From CAZOWL01 sp964583605 (lineage in GTDB: Bacteria > Pseudomonadota > Gammaproteobacteria > Chromatiales > Chromatiaceae): a DNA stretch of 17,413 bases. Positions 6,555-13,264 of this stretch are shown piece by piece; position 1 is the stretch's first letter; each line of letters begins with the position of its first letter. Both the position numbers and the translations under genes were made by a program. The notes under the pieces are model-generated. The model was not told where the DNA came from, made no database searches, and was given only the letters and a program-made list of their open reading frames with translations. The stretch spans positions 1 through 17,413 of the forward strand of contig CAZOWL010000089.1 in the NCBI GenBank assembly GCA_964583605.1, written 5' to 3'.

Positions 6555-7741
6555 GCGGGGAGTACATCTCCACTTCCGAGTCGGTGTGCGCCGGCCATCC
6601 GGACAAGCTTTGCGATCGTATCAGCGACGAGATCGTCGACCGCATCCTGCAGCAAGATCCAGCCTCCAGGGTCGTCGCGGAGTGCGCCGTATCGGGCGGC
6701 GTCCTCTTCCTCGCGACACGCTACGCCTCGGCCGCACGGATCGATTTGGCCGAGACCGCACGCCGAGTGGTGCGCGAGACCGGCTACCCCGACGAGGATT
6801 TCGATGCCGAGGCGTGCACCGTCATGACCAGCAGCCTTGGTCTTCTGCCCGAGCACTATCCGACGGTCGACGTGGTGACTCTCGACGAATCCGGCATCGA
6901 GCAAGTCCTTCCCGGCAACCAGGTGACCGTATTCGGCTTCGCCAGCTCGCAAACGCCTGCGCTGATGCCGCTGACGCTGGTGCTAGCCCATCGCCTGGCG
7001 CGGCGGCTAGATCAGACCTGCCGGGATCGCGAGCTGGATTATCTGGTCCCCGACGGCAAGAGCCAGGTGGCGGTCGAGTACCGCGCGCGCCGGCCGCTGC
7101 GGCTGCGTAGCGTGACGCTCACGGCCTGCCAGTCGCGCACGGCGCAGGTCGAGGCCGCAAGGTTACGAGATGATCTGATCCAGACCGTGATCGAGCCCGT
7201 GCTCAGTGCCCTGCCACCTGGTTTGACTGCCGGTGCCGCGATCCATATCAACCCGGAGGGCCCCTTCATCGGCGGCGGCCCGTCCATCCATGCCGGTCTG
7301 ACCGGTCGCAAGACGGCGATCGACACCTACGGCGAGTACGCACGTCACAGCGGCGCCGCTCTCAGCGGCAAGGATCCGTTGCGCATCGACCGCGCGGGGG
7401 CCTATATCGCCCGCTACGTCGCCAAGCAAGTAGTCGCGGCGGGACTGGCTGAGGACTGCGAATTGCAGCTCAGCTATGCGGTTGGTCAGGCACGGCCGAT
7501 CAGCGTCTCCGTCGACACCTTTCGCACGGGCCGGGTCGCGGACGAGTCGATCGTGCGCCGCATCCTCGATACCTTCGACCTGCGCCCTGGCGCCATCGTC
7601 CGCGCACTCGATCTGCAGCATCTGCCGCGCAAGCGAGGCGGCTTCTTCCGCGATCTCGCCGCTTACGGGCATATGGGCCGCGAGGATCTCCAGAGCCCGT
7701 GGGAAGCCCTTGGACATGTCGAGGCGCTTCGATGTGCTTGA
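6551..7741 (+). CDS. Divergent methionine adenosyltransferase (MetK) paralogue, probably altered substrate
   Basis: The 396-residue protein aligns end to end with E. coli MetK (384 residues), which makes S-adenosylmethionine from ATP and methionine. The ATP/triphosphate side is kept: GHPDK (H16, D18), E44 for the K+ site, DGKSQ (D168, K170), F239, GLTGRK (R253, K254), K274 and D280. The methionine side is not. By alignment, E. coli E55 becomes R57, Q98 becomes L99, D118 (GAGDQG) becomes N123 (LPGNQV), D238 becomes H247 and K269 becomes R278. The second family signature GGGAFSGKD reads SGAALSGKD. Such a pattern suggests an enzyme that still binds ATP but takes another acceptor, or a regulatory homologue. 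It is translationally coupled to the P-type ATPase, so it should act with it rather than be the housekeeping metK. I therefore leave the symbol blank. The residue roles are from memory of the family. Confidence 0.9.
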   Translation: MSGEYISTSESVCAGHPDKLCDRISDEIVDRILQQDPASRVVAECAVSGGVLFLATRYASAARIDLAETARRVVRETGYPDEDFDAEACTVMTSSLGLLPEHYPTVDVVTLDESGIEQVLPGNQVTVFGFASSQTPALMPLTLVLAHRLARRLDQTCRDRELDYLVPDGKSQVAVEYRARRPLRLRSVTLTACQSRTAQVEAARLRDDLIQTVIEPVLSALPPGLTAGAAIHINPEGPFIGGGPSIHAGLTGRKTAIDTYGEYARHSGAALSGKDPLRIDRAGAYIARYVAKQVVAAGLAEDCELQLSYAVGQARPISVSVDTFRTGRVADESIVRRILDTFDLRPGAIVRALDLQHLPRKRGGFFRDLAAYGHMGREDLQSPWEALGHVEALRCA

Positions 7742-8078
7742 TGCCGCTATCATGCTCGAGTGCAGCGCGGGCCTGCGTGCGCTCCACCTCTTCAGTGCAA
7801 CCTCCGGCATCATCGCACCGAGCGCAATCGCCAGGGCCAGCGTGCGCGTGACTTCGCTGATTTCGATCGAGCATTTGCGGTCCAGCTCACCAAGGTCTAC
7901 CGCGTGAGGCAGAGAGCAGCGCGCAGCGCCGGTGCGTGACATTTCCGAGACCAAGCGCTAGGGTGCCCCGCATTGGCAACAACGCCCAGAGGGACGTGTC
8001 ATGTGGTCGTCCTCCGCATCGCCATGTTGAGCGTGCTGTCTAAGATCGCTGAGCGAAATCTAATGCGCTGGTAGGGCG
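7742..8078 (+). other. 337-bp gap after the MetK-like gene; no clear gene
   Basis: I see no convincing gene, RNA or terminator here. On the minus strand a frame is open from an ATG at 7954 down into the MetK-like gene. It begins MVSEMSRTGAARC and contains EISEVTRTLALAIALGAMM, with fairly ordinary codon use, but it matches nothing I recognise and continues antisense to a real gene. It could be a decayed gene end. The last 40 bases lead into the rhomboid gene and include its GTAGGG ribosome-binding site at 8071-8076. Confidence 0.4.
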
Positions 8079-8705
8079 ATGCGGATGCGAACGACCGTTG
8101 TCACCGTCCTGCTCCTGGCCAATGGTCTGATGTTCCTGGCGGAGCTAGTCAACGCGCCGCCTCTTGTCGAGCGCCTCGCCCTGTGGCCGTACGGCCTGCT
8201 CGTTTCGATGCCCGAGCCCGGAGCCCCCTCCTTCTGGCCGTGGCAGATCCTCACCTACGGCTTTCTGCACGGCAGCTTCCTGCACCTGTCCCTGAACATG
8301 TACGCGCTGTGGCTGTTCGGCACCCGGTTGGAGTACGAGTGGGGCGCCGCAGCCTTCGCCCTATACTACTTCAGCTGCGTGATCGGCGCCGGCCTTACGC
8401 ACCTGGTGGTGGCCAAGCTGACGGTAATGCAGGGGGGCACTGCGTATCCGGTGATCGGGGCCTCGGGCGGCGTCTTTGGTCTGTTGCTGGCCTTCGGATT
8501 CCTCTTCCCGCGAGCGCGCCTGATGCTGCTGATTCCACCTGTACCGATCACCGCGAAGTGGCTGGTCATCGTTTACGGGACCATTGAGCTGCTCGCCGGC
8601 GTGACCGGTACCGCAGAGGGGATCGCCCACTCCGCTCACCTGGGCGGCATGCTGACGGGCTGGCTGCTGCTGCGTCACTGGCACGACGGCGGTAGAAGGC
8701 GCTGA
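8079..8705 (+). CDS. Rhomboid-family intramembrane serine protease
   Basis: This is a 208-residue polytopic membrane protein. The rhomboid marks are all present in order: an LTYGFLHGSFLHLSLNMYAL stretch with the conserved HLxxN (N73), the catalytic serine in GASGG (S129), and the catalytic histidine in HSAHLGG (H187). About six membrane helices fit the minimal bacterial rhomboid form. It would cleave transmembrane substrates within the inner membrane; the substrate is unknown. Two in-frame ATG codons lie at 8079 and 8085. The GTAGGG site at 8071-8076 is 2 bases from the first and 8 from the second, so the real start may be 8085, which loses two residues. It stands alone, with 337 bp before it and 288 bp after it. 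Confidence 0.93.
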   Translation: MRMRTTVVTVLLLANGLMFLAELVNAPPLVERLALWPYGLLVSMPEPGAPSFWPWQILTYGFLHGSFLHLSLNMYALWLFGTRLEYEWGAAAFALYYFSCVIGAGLTHLVVAKLTVMQGGTAYPVIGASGGVFGLLLAFGFLFPRARLMLLIPPVPITAKWLVIVYGTIELLAGVTGTAEGIAHSAHLGGMLTGWLLLRHWHDGGRRR

Positions 8706-8803
8706 GAGAGTCTGCAAGGCCCATCGATCGCACCGAAACTGACGAGGCGGTGATCTCCTCGCGAACGGGGGCAGACAGGCCGACGTTCTTGCGGGGGGCT
8801 TAG

Positions 8804-8881
8804 GTGGCGACCATACTCATGCAGGAGGTTATGAGCGGTCTCCTTCTCGCGAGCGCTGTCGGAATGCTCGTCTTACAATGA
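8804..8881 (+). CDS. Possible 25-residue hydrophobic small protein
   Basis: A short frame from GTG at 8804 (or ATG at 8819 or 8831) to TGA at 8879-8881 encodes MATILMQEVM followed by SGLLLASAVGMLVLQ, which is a single membrane helix. An AGGAGG sequence at 8823-8828 lies 2 bases before the ATG at 8831, closer than usual. The frame ends exactly where the palindromic repeat begins. It is too short to judge coding potential by eye and may be chance. Confidence 0.22.
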   Translation: MATILMQEVMSGLLLASAVGMLVLQ

Positions 8882-8994
8882 AAGCCGCGCAGCACGTTCG
8901 CTCCCTCGCCCTCTGGGAGAGGGTTGGGGTGAGGGAACGATCAGGGGCGAGGCGACATTTCATGGTCTGGGGTGGCTCGCCCCATGATCGTTAG
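8876..8994 (+). repeat. Palindromic intergenic repeat, copy A (longest complete copy)
   Basis: Two hairpins lie in tandem. The first has CCCTCGCCC (8903-8911) pairing with GGGAGAGGG (8915-8923) across a 3-base loop, with one mismatch, inside an outer CGTTC/GAACG pairing. The second has AACGATC plus GGGGCGAG (8936-8951) pairing with CTCGCCCC plus GATCGTT (8976-8992) around a 24-base loop. The CCCTC/GAGGG core resembles a widespread proteobacterial intergenic palindrome. The same unit recurs near 14304 and, inverted, at the right edge. Here it ends at the possible GTG start of the lysis gene. Confidence 0.85.
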
Positions 8995-10370
8995 TGCGAG
9001 GAACCTGCGATGGCCCCCTGCTCAGCTTTGCGATCTCATTACTGCCGGGCCTCGCCAAGCGCGTCGCGGACAATGTCCTGCCGGACGTCGAGAAAAAGGT
9101 CACCGATACGGTGCGCAGCGTCTTAGGCACCGATGACCCGGAGCAGGCCGAGCAGGCAATACGGGATCCGAAGGTCGCCGCCGAGCTGCGTTTGCGTCTG
9201 GCCGAGATCGAGGCCGAGGCCGACCGGCGTGAGGCCGAGGAACGACAGAAGGAGCGCGAGTTGCAGCTGGAGGCCCTGCGCTTGGAATTGGATAAGCTTA
9301 AGACCGCGCTTGCTGACACCCAGAGCGCGCGCTCGACGATGACCGCGCTGGCCGAGCTCAAGAGCCCGATGGCCTGGGGACCCGTGGTCGTCTCCATCGT
9401 CGTCACGGTTGGGTTTTTCCTCGCGCTGATCTACCTGATCCAAGGCGGGCTCAGCCCGGAAAAGACACAGGCCGATCCGGCGCTGCTGCAGATCGTCAAC
9501 ATCGCGGTCGGCGCATTGACCGCCGCGTTCGCGACCGTCGTGAGCTTCTGGCTCGGCTCCTCGAGCGGCTCGCGCAACAAGGACAGCCTCGCGTTGCGCA
9601 CCCAGTCCCAGGTCGCGGCGATGCAGCGCGAGAGTCTGGGTGCCACCGAGCGTATCGTCGATGGCCAGTCCAGGCAGGCCCGCGAGCTGATTCAGCGGCT
9701 CGCCGAGAAACCTGCGGCACGCGCCGCTGTTGGCGGTGCCGCCGCAGCGAAGGACGCTCGCCAGTTCGACAAGTGTATCGCCGTCGTCCTCCGCCACGAG
9801 GGCGGATACGTCGATCACCCGGACGATCCCGGTGGCGCGACCAACATGGGCATCACCTTTGCCGCCCCGCAAGCGTGGCGTGGTGAGCCGATCAGCAAGG
9901 AGGACGTGCGCAACCTCAGCGAGGACGAGGCGCGTGAGATCTACCGCGCCAATTACTGGAACGCGCTGAACTGCGACCAGCTGCCGGCCGGCGTCGATCT
10001 GGTCGTCTTCGACTTCGGCGTCAATGCCGGTGTGCGCCGCTCGGCCAAGATGCTGCAACGCCTCGTCTTTGTCGAGGCGGACGGCCAGGTCGGCCCGATC
10101 ACCCTCGGCGCCGTCAATGAGCGCGAGCCGGAGGACCTGATCGCGCGCTTCAGCGACGAGCGGCTGAACCACTACCGCAGCTTAAGCCAGTGGGAGACCT
10201 TCGGCCGAGGGTGGACCCGGCGCACTGCCGAGACACGCGAGGCGGCGCTGGAGCTGCTGCGCAGATGGGTGGCAGTCTTCTCTATACATCCGCTGCGCAG
10301 CGATCGCTTAGCGAGCACTGAATCGATCCCTGAGCCGGCCCAGCTGGGGTGCATCCCGCGGCCGTATTGA
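8994..10370 (+). CDS. Fused holin-like / GH108 muramidase (endolysin) lysis protein
   Basis: The frame gives 458 residues from GTG at 8994. Residues 8-60 (LLSFAISLLPGLAKRVADNV and beyond), an acidic/basic coiled coil at about 60-110, and two membrane helices at about 126-150 and 163-188 resemble the three-helix holins of gene transfer agents and prophages. A linker of about 65 residues precedes a GH108 N-acetylmuramidase domain with the catalytic Glu in RHEGGYVDHPDDPGGATNMG (E269). A peptidoglycan-binding type 3 domain follows (about 334-423, DFGVNAGVRRSAKMLQRL). It should cut cell-wall glycan strands once exposed to the periplasm. The last 35 residues are extra to the family. The best translation signal is ATG 9010, which is out of frame by one base. 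No other phage genes are present. Confidence 0.85.
   Translation: MRGTCDGPLLSFAISLLPGLAKRVADNVLPDVEKKVTDTVRSVLGTDDPEQAEQAIRDPKVAAELRLRLAEIEAEADRREAEERQKERELQLEALRLELDKLKTALADTQSARSTMTALAELKSPMAWGPVVVSIVVTVGFFLALIYLIQGGLSPEKTQADPALLQIVNIAVGALTAAFATVVSFWLGSSSGSRNKDSLALRTQSQVAAMQRESLGATERIVDGQSRQARELIQRLAEKPAARAAVGGAAAAKDARQFDKCIAVVLRHEGGYVDHPDDPGGATNMGITFAAPQAWRGEPISKEDVRNLSEDEAREIYRANYWNALNCDQLPAGVDLVVFDFGVNAGVRRSAKMLQRLVFVEADGQVGPITLGAVNEREPEDLIARFSDERLNHYRSLSQWETFGRGWTRRTAETREAALELLRRWVAVFSIHPLRSDRLASTESIPEPAQLGCIPRPY
8998..9003 (+). promoter_or_regulatory. Ribosome-binding site pointing at an out-of-frame ATG (9010)
   Basis: GAGGAA lies 6 bases before ATG 9010, which is followed by GCC and a run of five C (9014-9018). 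With a sixth C the frame would read MAPLLSF and join the lysis protein exactly. As given, that ATG enters a different frame, and the lysis protein can only start at GTG 8994, which has no such site. Confidence 0.55.
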
Positions 10371-12583
10371 GTACGCTCCCCACCCCAAGCCAGCCGACCG
10401 GAGAGAAGTCAATCGCTGAGCCGGCCAACAAAGAGTCGCTGAGCGCGCGCCGGCCGCGCGGTGTCTGGGCATGGCTGATCTCAGGTCTTGGTGCCGGCAT
10501 GGTCGCCGTCTACTTCTACGGGGCCGGCATCCAGGCGCTAAGCACCCAGTATCACCTGGGTGTCTACGTCCTGATCACCTTCGTGTTGATCTTTCTACTC
10601 TATCCGCCAGGCGGTCGCATCGCCATCGCGGTCACCTCTGTCTGGGCCGGCACCTTGCTCGCCATCCTCGCGAGCAGCTATTTGATCTACGAATCGCCCA
10701 CGGCCTTCTACGAGCAGATCCGCCTCTTCCGCGACACCTGGCAGTACGACGGGCCTGCGGAGGCCTTGGCAAACGATCTCGATCGGCTTCACCTCGCGCT
10801 GCTCCTCGTTGTGCCATTCGCGGCGGGGTTGCTACCGGTCGATCAATGGCTCGCACGCCGGTGGCCGCATGCACCAACGGCGGGCGATGTGGTCCTGGCG
10901 GTTGCCGTCGCGGTCGCCGTCATCTACTGGATCAGCCAGTTCGAGGCCCTGAACTACCGCGCCGGTGCCGAGACCCCGCTCGATATGCTGGTCAGCATCA
11001 TCGGCGTGCTGCTGGCAATGGAGGTCTGCCGCCGGGTGCTCGGCTGGTCCATCACGCTGATCGGGATCGTGATGATCGCCTTCGCCCTGTTCGGGCCCTA
11101 CCTACCGGAGCTGCTCGCGCATCGGGGCTTCCGCGTCGAACGGCTCGCCACATCGCTCTTCTTGACCACCAACGGCGTGTTCGGCGTGATGGCGAGCGTC
11201 CTGGCGACCTACGTCATCCTCTTCATCTTCTTCGGCGCCTTTTTGCAGAAGTCCGGCGCCGGCCGCTTCTTCATCGATCTGCCCCTCGCCTTGACCGGCC
11301 GGTCAGTCGGCGGACCGGCCAAGGTCGCGGTCTTCTCCTCCGCCCTCTTCGGCTCCGTATCGGGGAGCGCGATCGCCAACACCGTCTCCTCCGGGGCATT
11401 CACGATCCCGATGATGAAACGCGCTGGCTTCCAACCTCACGTCGCCGGCGCAATCGAGCCGGCCGCCTCGATCGGCGGCATGTTCCTACCGCCGATCATG
11501 GGGGCCGGCGGGTTCCTGATGGCGGAGCTCACAGGCACCCCGTACGCCAAGATCATGATCCTCTCGACCGGGCCTGCGCTGCTCTATTTTCTCTCGGTGT
11601 TCTTCATGGTCCACTTCGAGGCCAAGAAGCGGGGGCTCACCTGCTATCAGGACGAGCACCTGCCGCACTGGCGCCAAGTCCTCAAGTCCGGCTGGCCCTA
11701 CGGCTTGCCCCTGGTCATCATCACGATACTGATGCTCAGCGGGCGCTCACCCGGGAACGCCGCCTTCTGGGCAACCCTATCCTGCATCGCCGTGAGCTGG
11801 GTGCATCGCGACACGCGCATGGGTCCGCGTGCGATCTGGGAGGCAATCCAGCTCGGTGCCCGCAACACGCTGATCATCGGGGCGACGGTCGGCGTGATCG
11901 GCGTCATCGTCGGCGTGATCTCGCTCACCGGCATGGGCCTCAAGTTCTCCGACTTGGTGATCTCGATGGCCGGCGACAGCCTGCTGCTGGCCCTGATCCT
12001 GATCGCGGTCGCCTCGCTGGTGCTCGGCATGGGCGTGCCCGTGACGGCGGCCTACCTGATCGTGGCCGTGCTTGCCGTGCCGGCGCTCGGCAACTATGGC
12101 GTCGCGGTGCTCGCCGCCCATATGATCGTCTACTGGCTGTCGCAGGACTCCAACATCACCCCGCCGGTCTGCGTCGCCGCCTACGCAGGGGCGGCCGTCG
12201 CCGGCGCCGATCCATGGCGGACCGGCTGGACGGCCTTCCGCTTTGCGAAGATGCTCTATGTCATGCCCTTGCTGTTCGCCTATGTGCCCGCGATCCTCCT
12301 CGATGGGACACCCGGGGAGATCCTCACCGCCTTCTTCTCGGCAACGCTCGGCACGATCGCCTTCGGTGCGTTCGCAATCGGGTTCCTACGTCGACGCACG
12401 CGGATCTTCGAGTGGGCGTTGTTGGGCGTTGCCACATTGCTGCTCTACTGGCCGACCCTCATCTCCGACGCGGTTGGTCTCGCGTTGATCGCCGCGGTTT
12501 GGTGGCTGCAGCGCGACGCGGGGGCCGAGCCGCCTGCGTCGCTGAACGAGCGGCTGACCGAAACGGGGGCGGGAGAGACATGA
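10349..12583 (+). CDS. TRAP transporter permease, fused 4TM/12TM (TAXI type)
   Basis: This 744-residue protein fuses the small (DctQ-like, about 30-200) and large (DctM-like, about 210-690) TRAP membrane subunits, the usual form for TAXI-TRAP systems. Recognisable motifs are GSVSGSAIANTVSSGAFTIP, AASIGGMFLPPIMGAGGFLM and LGMGVPVTAAYLIVAVL. It imports an organic solute by Na+ or H+ symport, delivered by the periplasmic TAXI protein encoded two genes downstream; the solute cannot be told from sequence. The start is uncertain: GTG 10349 overlaps the lysis gene by 22 bases, while TTG 10367 gives a neat TTGA overlap with its stop. Neither has a clear ribosome-binding site. The stop overlaps the universal stress protein start (ATGA). 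Family and fusion are sure, substrate is not. Confidence 0.93.
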   Translation: MHPAAVLSTLPTPSQPTGEKSIAEPANKESLSARRPRGVWAWLISGLGAGMVAVYFYGAGIQALSTQYHLGVYVLITFVLIFLLYPPGGRIAIAVTSVWAGTLLAILASSYLIYESPTAFYEQIRLFRDTWQYDGPAEALANDLDRLHLALLLVVPFAAGLLPVDQWLARRWPHAPTAGDVVLAVAVAVAVIYWISQFEALNYRAGAETPLDMLVSIIGVLLAMEVCRRVLGWSITLIGIVMIAFALFGPYLPELLAHRGFRVERLATSLFLTTNGVFGVMASVLATYVILFIFFGAFLQKSGAGRFFIDLPLALTGRSVGGPAKVAVFSSALFGSVSGSAIANTVSSGAFTIPMMKRAGFQPHVAGAIEPAASIGGMFLPPIMGAGGFLMAELTGTPYAKIMILSTGPALLYFLSVFFMVHFEAKKRGLTCYQDEHLPHWRQVLKSGWPYGLPLVIITILMLSGRSPGNAAFWATLSCIAVSWVHRDTRMGPRAIWEAIQLGARNTLIIGATVGVIGVIVGVISLTGMGLKFSDLVISMAGDSLLLALILIAVASLVLGMGVPVTAAYLIVAVLAVPALGNYGVAVLAAHMIVYWLSQDSNITPPVCVAAYAGAAVAGADPWRTGWTAFRFAKMLYVMPLLFAYVPAILLDGTPGEILTAFFSATLGTIAFGAFAIGFLRRRTRIFEWALLGVATLLLYWPTLISDAVGLALIAAVWWLQRDAGAEPPASLNERLTETGAGET

Positions 12584-13017
12584 AGACGATGCAATCGATA
12601 CTGCTGGCCACTGACTTTTCAGTCGGCTCGCAGCGCGCCAGCGAGCTCGCCCGCTCCCTGGCCCAGGTGCATGGTGCCTCACTCACCGTGCTGCACGTGA
12701 TCACCGACCTGACCGACCACAATGCGCGGCTCCTCTCCGCCGAGGTCAGGGAGCGACTCGCGGCCGAGGTCGAGCGCACCGCGGTCGAGGACATGCAGAG
12801 CTTTAGCGCAACGCTGCCTCCGGGCCTGACCGTGCGCACCGAGATCGTGTCCGGTAAGGCCCATCAGCAGATCATCCGACAAGCCGAGCAGCTCGGAGTC
12901 GATCTGATCGTGCTCGGCACACACGGGCGCGCCGGGCTCGAGAAATGGATGCTGGGATCGACGGCGGAGAAGGTCGTGCGCGGCTCGCCGATCCCGGTCT
13001 TGACCGTCAGGGAATGA
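12580..13017 (+). CDS. Universal stress protein, UspA family, coupled to TRAP transporter
   Basis: The product is a 145-residue single Usp domain. The N-terminus SILLATDFSVGSQRASELA carries the family Asp, and the ATP-binding signature G-2x-G-9x-G-S/T is complete at G113, G116, G126 and S127 (GTHGRAGLEKWMLGST). This is the ATP-binding type rather than the UspA type that lacks nucleotide. The gene overlaps the permease stop by 4 bases and sits between the permease and the binding-protein gene. In Halomonas the Usp-type protein TeaD, encoded with the ectoine TRAP transporter TeaABC, binds ATP and lowers uptake. By analogy, this protein probably adjusts the adjacent transporter. That is inference from position. 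A GGAG stretch 4 bases upstream of the ATG can serve as the ribosome-binding site. Confidence 0.92.
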   Translation: MKTMQSILLATDFSVGSQRASELARSLAQVHGASLTVLHVITDLTDHNARLLSAEVRERLAAEVERTAVEDMQSFSATLPPGLTVRTEIVSGKAHQQIIRQAEQLGVDLIVLGTHGRAGLEKWMLGSTAEKVVRGSPIPVLTVRE

Positions 13018-13030
13018 CCGGGCGGCGGCG

Positions 13031-13072
13031 TCCCCCGGGATGTCGCGAATCGCGGGGGAGATCCCCTCCCCC
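13031..13072 (+). promoter_or_regulatory. Two mutually exclusive hairpins between usp and the TAXI gene
   Basis: The G-run at 13053-13060 can pair upstream with TCCCCCG (13031-13037) or downstream with CTCCCCC (13066-13072, 5-base loop), each as a perfect 7-bp stem. No T-run follows, so this is not a classical terminator. It may protect the transcript or let the abundant binding protein be expressed differently from the permease. It lies just past the usp stop. Confidence 0.4.
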
Positions 13073-13264
13073 ATCTATACCCGTCGCGCATGGGTTTTGC
13101 GGTCAGCGAGGTGCGCCAATCGGGTCCGAGCGCCAGGCGTGCGGACGAGGCATAGCGGGCCCCGGGGCAAGGAGGCGCAACGCCGCGATCGGGCGCGAGG
13201 GGCGTGCATCGCGGCGCCAAATCCATCTATGACGGGTAAATATCACCACCACAAGGCGAACAAC

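Noticed and set aside
6023..7741. Longer version of the MetK-like protein starting inside the ATPase gene
   Set aside because: The upstream 176 codons are a shifted frame of the ATPase C-terminus. ATG 6551 has a proper ribosome-binding site and matches the family N-terminus.
1395..7741. Calling the cluster a ferrosome (fez) locus
   Set aside because: The pump lacks P1B motifs and I cannot show homology of the small proteins to FezA or FezC. It is kept only as an analogy.
7163..7954. 263-codon minus-strand frame overlapping the end of the MetK-like gene
   Set aside because: Two thirds is antisense to conserved MetK motifs. The free 200 bp might be a remnant, so it is mentioned in the gap entry but not called a gene.
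9123..10172. 349-codon minus-strand frame opposite the lysis gene
   Set aside because: It is antisense to the GH108 catalytic motif and has no domain of its own.
8994..10370. Prophage or complete gene transfer agent
   Set aside because: Only the lysis protein is present; no capsid, portal, terminase, tail or integrase genes flank it.
10471..13017. 848-codon open plus-strand frame across the TRAP permease and into usp
   Set aside because: It is the shifted shadow of the permease: Arg/His/Pro-rich with no family pattern. Only its last part is real, and that is the usp gene, which starts at 12580.
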